The notes beneath the pieces were generated by a model. The model did no database searches. It was not told the origin of the DNA and saw nothing but the letters and a program-made list of their open reading frames with translations. This document shows, in pieces, positions 1 to 10,804 of a stretch of 57,286 nt of DNA. This stretch comes from Symbiodinium natans (Eukaryota; Sar; Dinophyceae; Suessiales; Symbiodiniaceae), in assembly GCA_905221605.1 (NCBI GenBank), contig CAJNDS010000562.1, forward strand, positions 32,501 to 89,786. The letters run 5' to 3'. Numbering within the stretch: position 1 is the first letter of the stretch; each line of letters begins with the position of its first letter. A program made the translations under genes and the position numbers.

Positions 1-33
1 ACCCTAAACCCTAAACCCTAAACCCTAAACCCT
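1..33 (+). repeat. Telomere-type CCCTAAA array at window start
   Basis: About four and a half perfect CCCTAAA units begin at base 1. The C-rich strand reads 5' to 3' at the left edge, as expected at the left end of a chromosome. The array is too short to prove a true end, and many longer internal arrays occur further in. Confidence 0.85.
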
Positions 34-173
34 CAAGACCAGGATAAATAGAAATTGTATGCGTCTCATTACGAGCAGTTCGTACAATCATCCACTCAGA
101 AAGCCAAAACCCCGCAGCCCCAGCCCCGGCCTGCCTTCGAAAGCGCCTCAACAAAGCAAAACAAAAACCTCGC

Positions 174-246
174 TCAAAACTTTCGGTCGAAACTTTCGGT
201 CAAAACTTTCGGTCAAAACTTTCGGTCAAAACTTTCGGTCAAAACT
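174..246 (+). repeat. 13-base tandem repeat
   Basis: About five copies of a unit close to TTTCGGTCAAAAC. Open frames across it are by-products of the repeat. A weaker relative (CTCGAAACTC) lies at 2998-3022, just before duplicate segment B. Confidence 0.75.
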
Positions 247-1113
247 CCGGACCTGAACCCTATACAATTTCTATAACCCTAAACCCTAAACCCTAAACCC
301 TAAACCCTAAACCCTGAACCCTAAACCCTAAATTCCCCCCGGGCCTGCTTAGGCCGTACCCACCCTCTTCTAGGGTGCCTGGACCCAGCACTACGCCCGA
401 CAGCGATTAACACCATCGCTTGGACTTACTATGCAAGCCTAAAGAGTGTGTTGAGCGTGAGCTGCACCTCCAGTGCCGGTGCAGTACCCCGCCTGGGGTA
501 CCCCGCCCCCCTTCTCCGATTTTTTTTTTTTTCAGAAACCCTCCGGAGCCCCCTGGTGCCGGGCCCCTGGCGGAGCGTGTTCAGGCACCAGAAGGGCCGC
601 AAGGCAGCCTGGGCGATTGCTCAAAAACCCACTCCAAACCCCGAAACCGTACGCTGACGCCCCTGACCCTGTGCCCCCCGGCTGGCCCCCTTGTAGCCCC
701 CCCATAAGCCCCCCCCACCCCCCGGCCCCCTCACCCCCCCCCCCTCCCTCCCCCCCCCCCCCCCCCACCTCCCCCCCCCCCCCCTCCCCCCCCCTCCCCC
801 TCCCCCCCCTTCCTCCCCCCCGCCCCCCTCGCCCAGCTCCCTCCCCCCCTCCCGCCCCACCCTGCTGCTTTCAAAGGATGGGGATGGGAAGTGGGAATTT
901 AGGGCGTAAAGTTGGGTGGATGTCTGCGTAAGCAGGGGGTGGGAAAAATAAAACAACCCAACCTTTCTGGTTGCGGTGGCTCCAACTTCAATACACGCCG
1001 CCGCGACATATGCCGCCCCCTCACACCCCCTTGGGTGTGTTGGGGCGCCATCTCCGCATGAAATCTACTGCCAGGGCGCGGCGAGAAGCCCTAAACCCTA
1101 AACCCTAAACCCT
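243..1113 (+). repeat. Segmental duplication, copy A
   Basis: Shares with 3021-3830, in the same order: CCGGACCTGAACCCT, a CCCTAAA block, GGCCTGCTTAGGCCG, CCCACCC..TTCTAGGG, a long C-tract, and GACATGCCGCCCCC followed by a CACACCCC..GGTGTG hairpin, then CCCTAAA. The copies differ mainly in the C-tract. It contains no convincing gene; the proline- and glycine-rich frames come from the C-tract. Confidence 0.8.
690..865 (+). repeat. C-rich low-complexity tract
   Basis: Almost pure C with scattered T and A; the complement is G-rich and could form quadruplexes. The equivalent tract in copy B is at 3420-3538. Confidence 0.85.
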
Positions 1114-1147
1114 CTCTATCCTATGTATATTTAAAAGCTAATGGATT

Positions 1148-1680
1148 CGCGGACAAGCACCAAAAATTCCCGGACAAGCACCAAAAATTCCCGGACAAGC
1201 ACCAAACATTCCCGGACAAGCACCAAAAATTCCCGGACAAGCACCAAAAATTCCCGGACAAGCACCAACACTTCCCGGACAAGCAAGAATTCACGGCCAA
1301 CCACCCAAAATTCCCGGACAAGCACCAAAAATTTCCGGACAAGCACCAACAATTTCCGGACAAAGCACCAACAATTCCCGGACAAAGCACCAAAAATTTC
1401 CGGACAAGCACCAAAAATTTCCGGACAAGCACCAACAATTTCCGGACAAGCACCAAAAATTCCCGGACAAGCACCAACAATTGCCGGACAAGCACCAAAC
1501 ATTTCCGGACAAGCACCAACAATTCCCGGACAAGCACCAAACATTTCCGGACAAGCACCAAAAATTCCCGGACAAGCACCAAAAATTCCCGGACAAACAC
1601 CAAAAACTCCCGGACAAGCACCAAAAATTCCCGGACAAGCACCAAAATTCCCGGACAAGCACCAAAATTCCCGGACAGGG
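1148..1680 (+). repeat. 21-base minisatellite
   Basis: About 25 copies of a unit close to CGGACAAGCACCAAAAATTCC, with A/C changes and single-base indels. All six frames stay largely open because the unit is about 21 bases, which explains the long artificial ORFs. It ends in a GC-rich block rich in CCCGGG. Confidence 0.9.
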
Positions 1681-1835
1681 TCGTCCCGGGGTCCCCCCGG
1701 GACAGCTTGTCCCGGGGCGTCCCGGGGTGTCCCGGGCCTGTCCCGGGGCCCCCCCGGGACAGGCCCGCCCGGGACCCCTGCGGGACACCCCGGGACGCCC
1801 CTGGGACAGTGTCCCGGGGCCCTCCGGGACGCCAG
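1681..1835 (+). repeat. Cluster of short CCCGGG palindromes
   Basis: Repeated GTCCCGGGG and CCCCGGGAC words in both orientations, so the region can form many small hairpins. No gene is seen. It directly continues the minisatellite, whose unit also contains CCCGGAC. Confidence 0.7.
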
Positions 1836-1884
1836 AATTAGACATTTTGGGCGCGTAGGCCGTCTTGTTTAAAAACGAGAAGTA

Positions 1885-1988
1885 AAATATTTTCATAATG
1901 TTATGGGATCCAATGGGTGGGTGGGTCGATATTCGAAACCGGAGTAAGGAGCTCTACTAGTGAAATGCTTGGACTTGAGATGCTGAAC
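1885..1988 (+). repeat. Dispersed telomere-adjacent element, copy 1
   Basis: Contains TAATGTTATGGGATCC, a GGGTGGGTGGG block, and ends CTAGTGAAATGCTTGGACTTGAGATGCTGAA directly at a CCCTAAA array (shown here by its ends only: ACTTGAGATGCTGAA). The same end sequence and array junction recur at 4803, 48017 and, inverted, near 22765 and 23345. Confidence 0.75.
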
Positions 1989-2095
1989 CTAAACCCTAAA
2001 CCCTAAACCCTAAACCCTAAACCCTAAACCCTAAACCCTAAACCCTAAACCCTAAACCCTAAACCCTAAACCCTAAACCCTAAACCCTAAACCCT
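1989..2095 (+). repeat. CCCTAAA interstitial array
   Basis: About 15 near-perfect units, directly following copy 1 of the dispersed element. Confidence 0.95.
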
Positions 2096-2339
2096 CAAGC
2101 CAATGTGTAAACTTGAACTTATTCCTTCCTTTCTTGGAAGGCCACTTTTGCTGGTGCGGTGCAAAGTTGCCGGCTTCTGGCTGTTGAGTTGTCGTCAGTT
2201 GCTTTGTGACTGCGTAGGCGAGGAGGTTAAAAAAAAACAAAGAATACTTTTGGGCTTTGTGCCTGCACAGAGCAAGGGGGTTTAGAAAATTGAAAATTTC
2301 AGCACTTTCCAGATCCTTTTCAAAGCCCGATGCCTTTTG

Positions 2340-2965
2340 GAGCTCTTTGCTGATGGGCCTTCTGAAACCGATTTGGGCCTCTGAAGGCAATTTTGGCCTT
2401 CTCAGCCAATTTGGGCCTCTGAAGCCAGCTTTGGCCGGCCTTAAGCCAATTTTGGCCTTCTGAAGCCAATTTTGTGCCTTCTGAAGCCAATATGGACCTG
2501 AAGCCAACTCTGGCCTTCTGAAGCCAATTTTGGATCCTCTGAAGCCAGTTTTGGCCTGAGGCCAATTCCAAGTCAATTTTGGGGTTTCTGAAGCTAATTT
2601 GTGCCTGGAGCCAATTTTGGCCTTCTGAAGCCAATTTGGGCTTTCTGAAGCCAGTTTGGGCATCTGTAGCCAATTTTTGGCCTTCTGAAGCCAATTTTGT
2701 GCCTTCTGAAGCAAATTTGGGCCTGAAGCCAATTTTTGCCTTCTGAAGCCAAGTTTGGGCCTTCTGAAGCAATTTGTGTTTTGCCATTTTGGCCTTCTGA
2801 AGCCAATTTTGTGCCTTCTGAAGCCCATTTTTGTGTAGCCAATTTGAGCTAAATTTGTGCCTTCTGAAACCAACTTTTGGCCTCTGAAGTCACTTTTGGC
2901 CTTCTGAAGCCAATTTTGGGCCTTCTGAAGCCAATTTTGGGTCCTCTGAAGCCAATTTTGGGCCT
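2340..2965 (+). repeat. Degenerate ~21-base minisatellite
   Basis: Around 28 diverged copies of a unit close to TTCTGAAGCCAATTTTGGCC. The long minus-strand ORFs are by-products of it. Flanks are 2103-2330 (unique, no gene recognised) and the start of duplicate B. Confidence 0.85.
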
Positions 2966-3020
2966 TCTGAAGGAAGTTATTCGAAAAAATCTAAAAACCG
3001 AAACTCCTCGAAACTCCTCG

Positions 3021-3485
3021 AAACTTTCCCCGGACCTGAACCCTTAATAAGTTCAATAAACCCTAAACCCTAAACCCTAAACCCAAAACCCTAAACCCTA
3101 AACCCTAAATTCCCACCCGGCCTGCTTAGGCCGCACCCACCCTTTTCTAGGGAAGATACCCGGCAGTGAGGAACACCTTCACTGGATGGACAATGGGTGG
3201 AGCCATTGGAGAGTGGTCGAATTCAGCCCCTTGGGCTGAGCCTTGCTTTAGGACCACTAAAGTGGTGCCTTGTACTTACAAAGCGAACCCCCTGATCCTT
3301 CTCTTGATGAGAATACCCTAAAGCCTGGGCCGGAAGCCTTCGGTGGCACGGTCCGTCCAGACCCAAAAAAGCCCCCCTCCCCTGGCACCCCCTGGCCCCT
3401 GGCCCTCTCTGGCCGGGAGGGCCCCCCCCTGGCCCTCTGGCCCCCCGCACCCCCACCCCCCACCCCCCCCCGCCGCCCCCCCCCA

Positions 3486-3516
<31 letters not shown>

Positions 3517-3830
3517 GCCGCCCCCCCCCCCCCCACCCCTTCCGACCTTTCTGTTCTTCCTCGCCTTTGTGGGAGCAATGGTGGGAATTGAGGGCGACAG
3601 CCCTAAACACTAAAAGGCAGTGGTTTGGGTGGTGGCCTGTGAAAGCTCACAGCGGGTGGGGAGAAAGAACCCAGCACCAATGAAATTGTTGGATAACATT
3701 GAAAACAGATGCCTTCGCGTGACATGCCGCCCCCCCACACCCCCTGGGTGTGTAGGGGCGCCGTTTACACATGGTACTTACTGCCGCTGCGCGGCGAGAC
3801 GCCCTAAACCCTAAACCCTAAACCCTAAAC
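3021..3830 (+). repeat. Segmental duplication, copy B
   Basis: Second copy of the segment at 243-1113, with the same landmarks in the same order, including the C-tract (3420-3538) and the CACACCCCCTGGGTGTG hairpin near 3737. It ends in the CCCTAAA array at 3802. Confidence 0.8.
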
Positions 3831-3937
3831 CCTAAACCCTAAACCCTAAACCCTAAACCCTAAACCCTAAACCCTAAACCCTCAACCCTCAACCCTCAAC
3901 CCTCAACCCTAAACCCTAAACCCTAAACCCTAAACCT
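3802..3937 (+). repeat. CCCTAAA array with CCCTCAA variants
   Basis: Canonical units surround a short run of CCCTCAA units near 3880-3908. Confidence 0.9.
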
Positions 3938-4021
3938 TCGTCGGCAAATGGTTTTTTCTATTTGGTGCATAGGGTTTAGGGCTCGTAGGGTTTGGGGCAT
4001 AGGGTTTAGGGCTAAATTTTG

Positions 4022-4545
4022 CTCCCAAAACACCCCAAATGAGGGGGACCCCAGGATTGGCAAGGGTCCCAGTTAAAAATGCGATTTTTTAGTACTGAAA
4101 TCGATGGTTCTGGGCGGCTTCTCGTTTTCTGGATTTTTGACCAAAACCGGGCTTCACCGGCTTCAGGATTTCAAGTTTTTTTACACGTTCTGTCAAGGTT
4201 TTTCTTTGTTTTTCAGTGTTTTCAAGGTTTTCCAATGTTTTTCAGGGTGTTTCAGGGTTTTTTAACCCTCAATTCTGATGACGGGCCACCCCGGCGACCT
4301 TTTCACAGCCTAGTTTTGGTCAAGGGGGGGGTCGTATTTTCCAATTTTAAAGGCAAAATAATCTTCGGAGACCCCCCCTTGCCTCAAACTCCGACCCCCC
4401 CTTGAGAGGGAAACACCCCAAATGAGGGGGACCCCAGGATCGGCAAGGGTCACAGTTAAAAATGCGATTTTTTAGTACTGCAATCGACGGTTCTGGGTGG
4501 GCTCTCGTTTTCTGGATTTTTGACCAAAACCGAGCCTTCACCGAT
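4022..4545 (+). repeat. Two direct copies of a ~138-base segment
   Basis: 4022-4160 and 4408-4545 are close copies, both starting ACACCCCAAATGAGGGGGAC and including GCGATTTTTTAGTACTG and GTTTTCTGGATTTTTGACC. Between them lies a run of TTTTCAGGG-like words (4170-4262). No gene recognised. Confidence 0.85.
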
Positions 4546-4617
4546 CGGGGCTTCTAAACCGTAGGGTTTAGGGCCCTAAGAGCATAAAGGGCTTATTGCG
4601 GGCCTTAGATTAGATTT

Positions 4618-4803
4618 CGGGTTTTGGGTCCGTTGAAAACTAAAATATTTTGGACCAATTGGACTTTGAGCTTTAAGCCTACCGGGAAAGTATTGAGTGA
4701 ACTTTATATTTTCTCAATGTTATGGGTTTCTTGGGTGGGTGGGATTTTTTTCCAACGCTTGACAAGCTGCTTGACTAGTGAATGCTCGGACTTGAGATGC
4801 TGA
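4618..4803 (+). repeat. Dispersed telomere-adjacent element, copy 2 (longest)
   Basis: Contains TTGAGTGAACTTTATATT, CTCAATGTTATGGGTTTCTT, GGGTGGGTGGG, CTTGACAAGCTGCTTGACTA and ends ACTTGAGATGCTGAA at the array starting at 4803. No coding sequence is visible. It is the reference copy for the other occurrences. Confidence 0.85.
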
Positions 4804-5000
4804 ACCCTAAACCCTAAACCCTAAACCCTAAACCCTAAACCCTAAACCCTAAACCCTAAACCCTAAACCCTAAACCCTAAACCCTAAACCCTAAACCCTA
4901 AACCCTAAACCCTAAACCCTAAACCCTAAACCCTAAACCCTAAACCCTAAACCCTAAACCCTAAACCCTAGCCCTAAACCCTAAACCCTAAAGCCTAAAC
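4803..5000 (+). repeat. Long CCCTAAA interstitial array
   Basis: About 24 perfect units followed by a few diverged ones. A second canonical block lies at 5170-5258. Confidence 0.95.
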
Positions 5001-5301
5001 CCAAAACCCCAAATTTGCTGCTTATCTCAATTCAGTGATCAGTGAATTTTTTTGGTTTTTGCTCTTTCCCTGAAGCCTGAACCCCGCACTCTGCGTCCCG
5101 CAAGTAGCTATAGCGTTTATAGGGTAGGTTTAGGGTTTAGGGTCCCTAAGCCCTAAACCCTACGCCCTACACCCGAAACCCTAAACCCTAAACCCTAAAC
5201 CCTAAACCCTAAACCCTAAACCCTAAACCCTAAACCCTAAACCCTAAACCCTAAACCCCAGGGTTTTGGGATTGAAGCTTCGGGCTCCGGACTCCCAGAG
5301 G

Positions 5302-5392
5302 TCCGGCGCATCGCCGCAGCAGCTCGTGGCGCAGCGGGATAAGTCCAAGCAGGAGGCCACCAGCGCCCGCCCTTGGCGCAACCTGGGGGGGG
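5302..5392 (+). CDS. Exon-like island between opposed telomeric arrays
   Basis: A GC-rich island preceded by CCCTAAA repeats and followed by TTTAGGG repeats. After ACTCCCAG it is open with sense such as SPQQLVAQRDKSKQEATS; a second frame gives VRRIAAAARGAAG then stop. No family recognised. It is the first of many such islands. Confidence 0.35.
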
Positions 5393-5414
5393 GGAGGGTT
5401 TAGGGTTTAGGGTG

Positions 5415-5515
5415 TAGGGTTCACCAGCTCCAGATCAAGCAGCGTTACGGTAGTGCTATATTTATGGCACTTCCAGAGAATCCCATACCATGAAGAATAT
5501 ATAAAGTATCTTCAT
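5415..5515 (-). repeat. Dispersed telomere-adjacent element, inverted partial copy
   Basis: Starts AGCTCCAGATCAAGCAGC right after TTTAGGG repeats and contains AGAATCCCATACCATGA, the reverse-complement order of copy 2. It is more diverged than the copy at 22765. Confidence 0.6.
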
Positions 5516-5621
5516 ACAACAAAGTTCTAGTCAACGAAGGTTTCGACTACAGAACAATTCGTTCTTGTTCTTCCGCATAGCGTCACGCAAAGAAGATGAT
5601 TTTTACGCCTTGAGGCCCTGA

Positions 5622-5832
5622 GAGGGGGGGGGGAGGGAGAGGGGAGGGGGGAGGGGAGGGGAGCGGGAGGGGAGGAGGGAGGGGGGGAGGGGAGGAGGGG
5701 ACGGGAGGGGAAGGAGGGAGGGGGAGGGGAGGGGAGGGGAGGGGGAGGGGGGGGGAGGGGAGGGGGAGGGGAGGGGGAGGGGAGGAGGGGGGGGAGGGAG
5801 GGAGGGGAGGGGGAGGGTGGGGAGGGGGGAGC
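5622..5832 (+). repeat. GGGGAGG-rich tract
   Basis: Nearly uninterrupted G with A spacers, a strong G-quadruplex candidate. Minus-strand ORFs rich in Pro and Ser are artefacts of it. It abuts the truncated 5' side of the copia remnant. Confidence 0.9.
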
Positions 5833-5837
5833 GCGAT

Positions 5838-7111
5838 TTGGGGGTACAAATCCCGACTCACATGCCGAAACCAACGGGGGTGGAAGCAGATGGGGAAACT
5901 TTCAGCCCTACACCGCAACCTGCGTCCCACAGGCTCATAGAGGTGGTAGCCTTGAAGAACGGCTGGCACACCAGATCGGCTGACGCAACAAGCGCGTTCC
6001 TTCACGCCAGGGACCAGGGAGATGCAAATGGACAGCCGGTGTACATGTACCCACCGCGGGAGAACGAGGAAGTGTTTTGGCAATGGCTGCTGGACAGCCA
6101 GAGGAAGTCCAAAGAGAGTTCGACGGCTGCGACTTCAAAGAGATCATGTGGCAACTCGATGCCAGCCTGTATGATGGTTTCGCGGGAGATACGATGCCAC
6201 CGTCTTCAGGTGCAGAAAGAATCAGAAAGACAGGAGTGGTATTCCTCCATCACGTCGATGACGTTAGGGCAACTTGGCCAACAAATGGCTCGACAAGTTC
6301 TTTGAAGATGGGTTGACTACCTGAAGCTGAAAGAGGGCCCAACAGAGAAGGTCGGAGACAGGATTGGGTGCTTGGGAAGAGACAAGCTCAGGACCGATGA
6401 TGCATTCATTCATCACGCGACCCGATGTCAAGCATACCAACATGATTCTGTCATTGCTTCACTTGGAACAAGCAAAGGAAGTTGGCTCGCCAGGGAGAAA
6501 GCTGGAGCTGATTGAAGAGAGCAAGCGTCCGTGTACCGAAGCGCTGTTGGATGTGCCATGTACCTGGCGCAAGACCGGAGACATAGGGTTCGCAGCAAAA
6601 GAGCTGGCGAGACACCTGCAGAAGCCAAGATACGCTGGCTGGCATGCGCTGAAACACCTGGGTCGTTACCTGAAGGGGACGCGAGACCTAGTGAGTGTGA
6701 TGCAAGTAAGACCAGGAGAGGACCCACCTGGAGAGTGGAAGTTAGAGGCCTACGTAGACTCCGACTGGGTAGTCGCGTGTTCAGACACAGCCTGGGGCGC
6801 CGGCAGCAAGCTCCGGGGAGGCGGAGTACAGGGTCATGGTGAGAGGGGCGCAACACCTGAAGTTCCTTCAGAACCTATGTGTTCATGACTTCGGTGTCCA
6901 AGAGACTTGGGTTGGAAACCTGAGGCGCTTGGAACTCTACGAGATGGCGCTACAACAGATGGTCAAGAGAAAGCAAGTCTCAGTAGACAAGGTGCTGGGA
7001 CCTAAGAATCCGGCAGACACATGGACGAAACATCTGGGGCCAGCTGAGGTCCAACAAGCATTGGGGTGGATTGGACTGTGGAACATCGATCTAGCGACAA
7101 GAGCCGCTTGA
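5838..7111 (+). pseudogene. Ty1/copia-type retrotransposon pol remnant (reverse transcriptase and RNase H)
   Basis: Reverse transcriptase begins with RSADATSAFLHA and PVYMYPPRENEEVF near 5970-6075. After a frame change comes the active-site block FLHHVDDVRATW, a YVDD variant, near 6240-6275. The RNase H part reads AKELARHLQKPRYAGW, EAYVDSDW (about 6580-6770), then in another frame SGEAEYRVMVRG (from about 6813) and KNPADTWTKHLGP near 7000-7040. This order is typical of copia pol. At least three frame changes break it, and gag, protease and integrase are absent, so it is a 5'-truncated dead copy. No matching LTR pair was seen. Related elements in dinoflagellate genomes carry similar PPRE motifs (family knowledge). 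Confidence 0.88.
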
Positions 7112-7120
7112 GATATCAAA

Positions 7121-7399
7121 GTGGCGTCTATCGTTGGCTGTGTCTGGCAGCCAAGATTGCCGATGGTAATTGTGACGACCTGCATGATCGCAGCGATCAC
7201 ACTACAAGGATGCACAAACGAGCCCAATACGCAGCTGTGGAGCTTTTTGCGCGTACTTCCGTATGCCACCAGCAGGATTATGATAGACATTTGGAACATC
7301 GTCAACTCGATGAATTTCGGGAAAGCGGTTGACGCCAGACACAGAGTCTCCACGCTTTCCGCCACTACCCGACAGGCGCATGGAGCGTGGCGAGACTGA
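7121..7399 (+). CDS. Hypothetical ORF downstream of copia remnant
   Basis: Starts ATG as MASIVGCVWQPRLPM just after the copia stop and has a hydrophobic stretch (VIVTTCMIAAITLQ) near residues 16-30. It may be 3' element sequence rather than a cell gene. No family recognised. Confidence 0.25.
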   Translation: MASIVGCVWQPRLPMVIVTTCMIAAITLQGCTNEPNTQLWSFLRVLPYATSRIMIDIWNIVNSMNFGKAVDARHRVSTLSATTRQAHGAWRD

Positions 7400-8163
7400 A
7401 GAGGATGCACAACGTCAGGTGCGGGTGTGAGAGCTGGGCTTGAGCCGGGCTAGCGGGTAGAGTGTTTATGCGCGTGCTGAAGCGCTGCATAAAAGGGGGG
7501 GGGGTGCTAAACCCACCCGCAGGTACCCCTGTGTAGGACTTGTGCAGTTGAAGTCTTGTGTTTTCACCTAAGGTCCAGCCTGGTTGCACTAAGGACATCG
7601 CTCCGCAAGCCCACGAGTGCTCAAAATAAGTTTGAGAGCTTTCGCGCTGGATCACCATGCACACTAATGCAATGCAGCAAGCTTGGGGAGGTCCCGTCAG
7701 AGAGTTCTTGAAGCAGATGCGTGGTGATTTTTAAGTCGCTTGAAACCACCTGTAGTCTGAGGGTTTTGTTGCGGGGTCGTGTGCTTGAAAAAACAATACT
7801 TTTGTCATGTTGTTTTCCTTGCAGCCGTCTCCAATTTTTTTGTTGCCTTGGGCAGTGCCAGTTGCGCCGCATAGCTGCGAGAACGGTGCTTCGGTACTTG
7901 TCAAACAGCAAACAATGATCGTGTGTTGCCATTTTCCTTGCAACTGTCTCCACATTTGCCTTGATTGCCTGGTGCCGTGGACATCGCACCCAGGTTGTGC
8001 AGTGTGTCCAGTCTTTGCCGTCTGCTTGAGTTTGAGGCACAGTGCAGCAAAGTGGTTCAAGGTTTGAAGTGCTATCACACTTCCCGAGAGCCTTTGAGCT
8101 ACAATGCGCACCTTCGTTTTGGTGTTGCTGCGTGTGGCGGCTTTGGCTGTCAGCTTCTGAGTT
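7400..8163 (+). other. Unique sequence without an assignable gene
   Basis: Contains GCATAAAAGG (7489-7498), a possible TATA-like box followed by a G-run. It also has two similar ~50-base stretches sharing TTCCTTGCA.C.GTCTCCA (7817-7865 and 7931-7978). Both strands have weak ORFs; none is convincing. Confidence 0.4.
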
Positions 8164-8373
8164 TTGCCCTTGCCTTCTGGTATTACTACTCCGTTTTTTC
8201 ATGGCATCCACGAGGCCGATGAACCTGTTCGGCTTACCAGAGGCGAAATCCTTGCTTCACACGAGAATGCTCACGCAGGCATGCGCCGACGCAAGGAAGT
8301 TGTGCTGCAAGCATATCTGCCAGGCCAGCGCAAGAACTTGAGACGGAAGCAGAAGCATCCAGACCTTGGTTGA
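8164..8373 (+). CDS. Hypothetical basic protein or exon
   Basis: Open frame with protein-like sense after residue 14 (DEPVRLTRGEILASHENAH), ending in a Lys/Arg-rich tail (GQRKNLRRKQKHPDLG) and a TGA. It lies just before the GA microsatellite. No family recognised. Confidence 0.35.
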   Translation: MPLPSGITTPFFHGIHEADEPVRLTRGEILASHENAHAGMRRRKEVVLQAYLPGQRKNLRRKQKHPDLG

Positions 8374-8394
8374 GATATCGAGGGCGACTGTGAG

Positions 8395-8395
<1 letters not shown>

Positions 8396-8487
<92 letters not shown>
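8396..8487 (+). repeat. (GA)n microsatellite
   Basis: About 45 uninterrupted GA units. The Ser-Leu ORFs on the other strand come from it. Confidence 0.97.
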
Positions 8488-8490
<3 letters not shown>

Positions 8491-10190
8491 AGACTGGTGA
8501 TGACGCCCGCGGTTGCCCCCGTGCCCCCAGAAAGAAAGAAAAGAAAGGAAGAAGGCAGACAGTCTTCTTGAATCATCTGCCAGCATTTTTCGCTGCGAGT
8601 TCTATTGTGTCATTCGAGGCTGACTGCTTTGTTGTAGGGCCAGGGGACAAGGCCCAGCCCTTTCAATGAAAAAAAAAAACAGCTTGAGTCGTAAGTCGGG
8701 TGCCAGGGAGCAAGTGGGCGAGCGGGTCCGGGAGGTGATATGGTCTCACAGCAGCTGAGGTGCAGGACAACTTGCCGATGGCGCACACTTGAGGTGTGGC
8801 TTGAGAACAGCCCTAAGAGCATTGGGGCTTGACAAAGTTATGTAAGAAACGCACGTGTTCGATTGACTAGCAGCTAAGTGCATTCGCGCGTACTTGGCAA
8901 CTCGAAACAAGCAGTTTCCCAATTCTTGGCCCCTTGAGTGCCATCTTGAAGAAATCTTGCTGCAGCTGAGATGCAAATCTTCCCTAAGTACCCTAAACCC
9001 CCCTAAGCCTACCGATGTTTGGCAGGCTGTGTGTTATGGGTCCCGACGGTTTCCTTTCTTGCGCGAGTAGCAGGCGACGCAGACTTCGTGTGAAACTGAG
9101 GCCAGTTGCATGCCCCCTGCCTTTGCTTTTGCCACATACTAAGGCATAGAATCGCATGTTCTTCGCTTCCACCTAGTAGTTGGGTACTTTCAAACACTGC
9201 TGAGGACCGGGAATTTCCAGACGTGGATGCTGCGGTAGTCGCATCTGTACTGACAGTTGCAGCATTGTCGCAACACGTACGGTAGTGGTGCTGAAAGCGC
9301 CATTCTTGCTGTGTGTTAAGATGTGTATTCTCTAAGATTGATGCTGCGCCATTCCCTTCCAACTTTTCCACAGTGTGCCTTGCATACATCGCTATCGCAA
9401 CCGCAAGCAACTCAGCCCCAACACGACGCAGGACGTCTGTGCTATCAGTCTGAAAAGTACAAAATCTAGTTGTTTGGGCAATGGGTTATGTTGGCTGGAA
9501 GAACAACGTGCTTTTTTGAGACTGCTCGACTGGTCATTCTGCAGAGTAGCAATCAGCGTTAGACATGGGATATGTAAACACGGATCATGGTGGCGCAGAT
9601 CTTGCTTGCCGTCTACATGCGGTTTCCGATCATATTGGAGACGATCGCGATGGTCTCGCTTTCGTGCTGACTGCTCGATCTTGGCCTCGCCATATCACCG
9701 AACAACACAAGCTGCGCATCAGTTCAGGCCTCTCTCCGAGCCTCCTGCACTGGGAGGTTGGAGTGAGGTGCAAAGCAAAAGGGGTTCATTGGGGAAAAGT
9801 GACTGCGATCTTGTTCCAGGCGAAGCTCTGACGCGGGGTTCGGCGGTTTGGCCCGGCGATGCTAGTTTGGTGGTTTTTCATTGCTTTGAGGAATCTTGCG
9901 CCGCTTTCAAAGCCCACCTCTTCTCAGCTTGTCTAACAGATTAGACTTGGAGGCTCGATTGGCTCTACGCTTTCTTTGCCGATGCCTCGTTCATTCCTTT
10001 AAGCCGTCTCGCCTCGTGTGCCTTCACCAAATCGGTTGATCTGCGTAATTGTTCGCTGGATCTTCGGGGTTGATCTGCATGATTGTGCGGTTGAGGCCGT
10101 TGCTGTGAATCACCCAGGCTGAGTCAGGATCAGCAGACTGCAGGCTCAGGCAGAAAGAAAGGGCAGGGTGACAACAAGGCGGAAAGGGGG
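8488..10190 (+). other. Heptamer-free unique region, no gene recognised
   Basis: Open frames exist on + (9375-9944, 9565-9831) and - (9009-9410), but none has a recognisable motif or consistent splice signals. Composition is balanced, unlike the C- or G-rich surroundings. It may be decayed transposon sequence beyond the copia copy. Confidence 0.4.
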
Positions 10191-10255
10191 AGGAGGAGGG
10201 GAGGGGGGGGGAGCGGGGGAGAGGGGGAGGGGGGGCGGTGGGGCGGTGGGGAGGG
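10190..10255 (+). repeat. G-rich tract
   Basis: GGGGA-rich run resembling 5622-5832, here at the right edge of the heptamer-free region. Confidence 0.8.
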
Positions 10256-10339
10256 GGACCCCTGGTTTAGATAAAAATAGGTAGACTCATGATGCAGAGC
10301 AACCAAACAACCCTGAACAGTGAAGCCCCCACACCCTAG

Positions 10340-10780
10340 ACCCATACCAGGGAAACCCTGAACCCGAAACCCTAAACCCGAAACCCTGGACCCTAGTCCC
10401 CAAACCAGGGTTTCGGGTTTAGAGTTTAGAGTTTTGGGTTTAGGGTTTGCTGTAATCTGACGTAGATGCTGTCAAGGTTAGGATGCCCTATAAACCCTAA
10501 ACGGCCCTAAGCCCTAAACCCTGCAAAAGCTTACCGTGAATGGGACGCATCAGTGGGTGTAAGCTCATTGCAGCAAAAGGCCACTGCACTTATAGCAAAA
10601 ACCCTAAACCCTCATCCCTCCCCAAACCGTAAACCCTAAACCCTAAACCCTAAACCCCAAACCCTAAACCCTAAACCCTAAACCCTAAACCCTAAACCCT
10701 AAACCCTAAACCCTAAACCCTAAACCCTAAACCCTAAACCCTAGACCCTAAACCCTAAACCCTAAACCGTAAACCCCAGG
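10340..10780 (+). repeat. Mixed-orientation telomeric mosaic
   Basis: CCCTAAA and TTTAGGG blocks of both strands with point variants. A fragment at 10446-10490 (TTTGCTGTAATCTGACGTAG) matches the start of the second dispersed element at 12091. Confidence 0.85.
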
Positions 10781-10804
10781 GTTTTTGAAAGCTGCCCGGC
10801 GCAG

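Noticed and set aside
1148-1680. CRISPR-like array
   Set aside because: The units are directly contiguous with no unique spacers, and the genome is eukaryotic.
1121-1896. Several ORFs of 125-243 codons on both strands
   Set aside because: They arise from the ~21-base minisatellite and its GC-rich tail; peptides are simple repeats in every frame.
2073-2873. 266-codon minus-strand ORF
   Set aside because: Formed by the degenerate ~21-base repeat; overlapping frames give the same kind of repeated peptide.
5527-6083. Proline-rich minus-strand ORFs
   Set aside because: They read the complement of the G-rich tract and the antisense of the copia remnant.
7494-7506. TATA box and promoter of an LTR
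   Set aside because: GCATAAAAGG is suggestive but there is no partner LTR or defined transcript start.
5838-7700. Complete copia element with two LTRs
   Set aside because: No pair of long terminal repeats found, pol is frame-broken and gag/integrase are missing.
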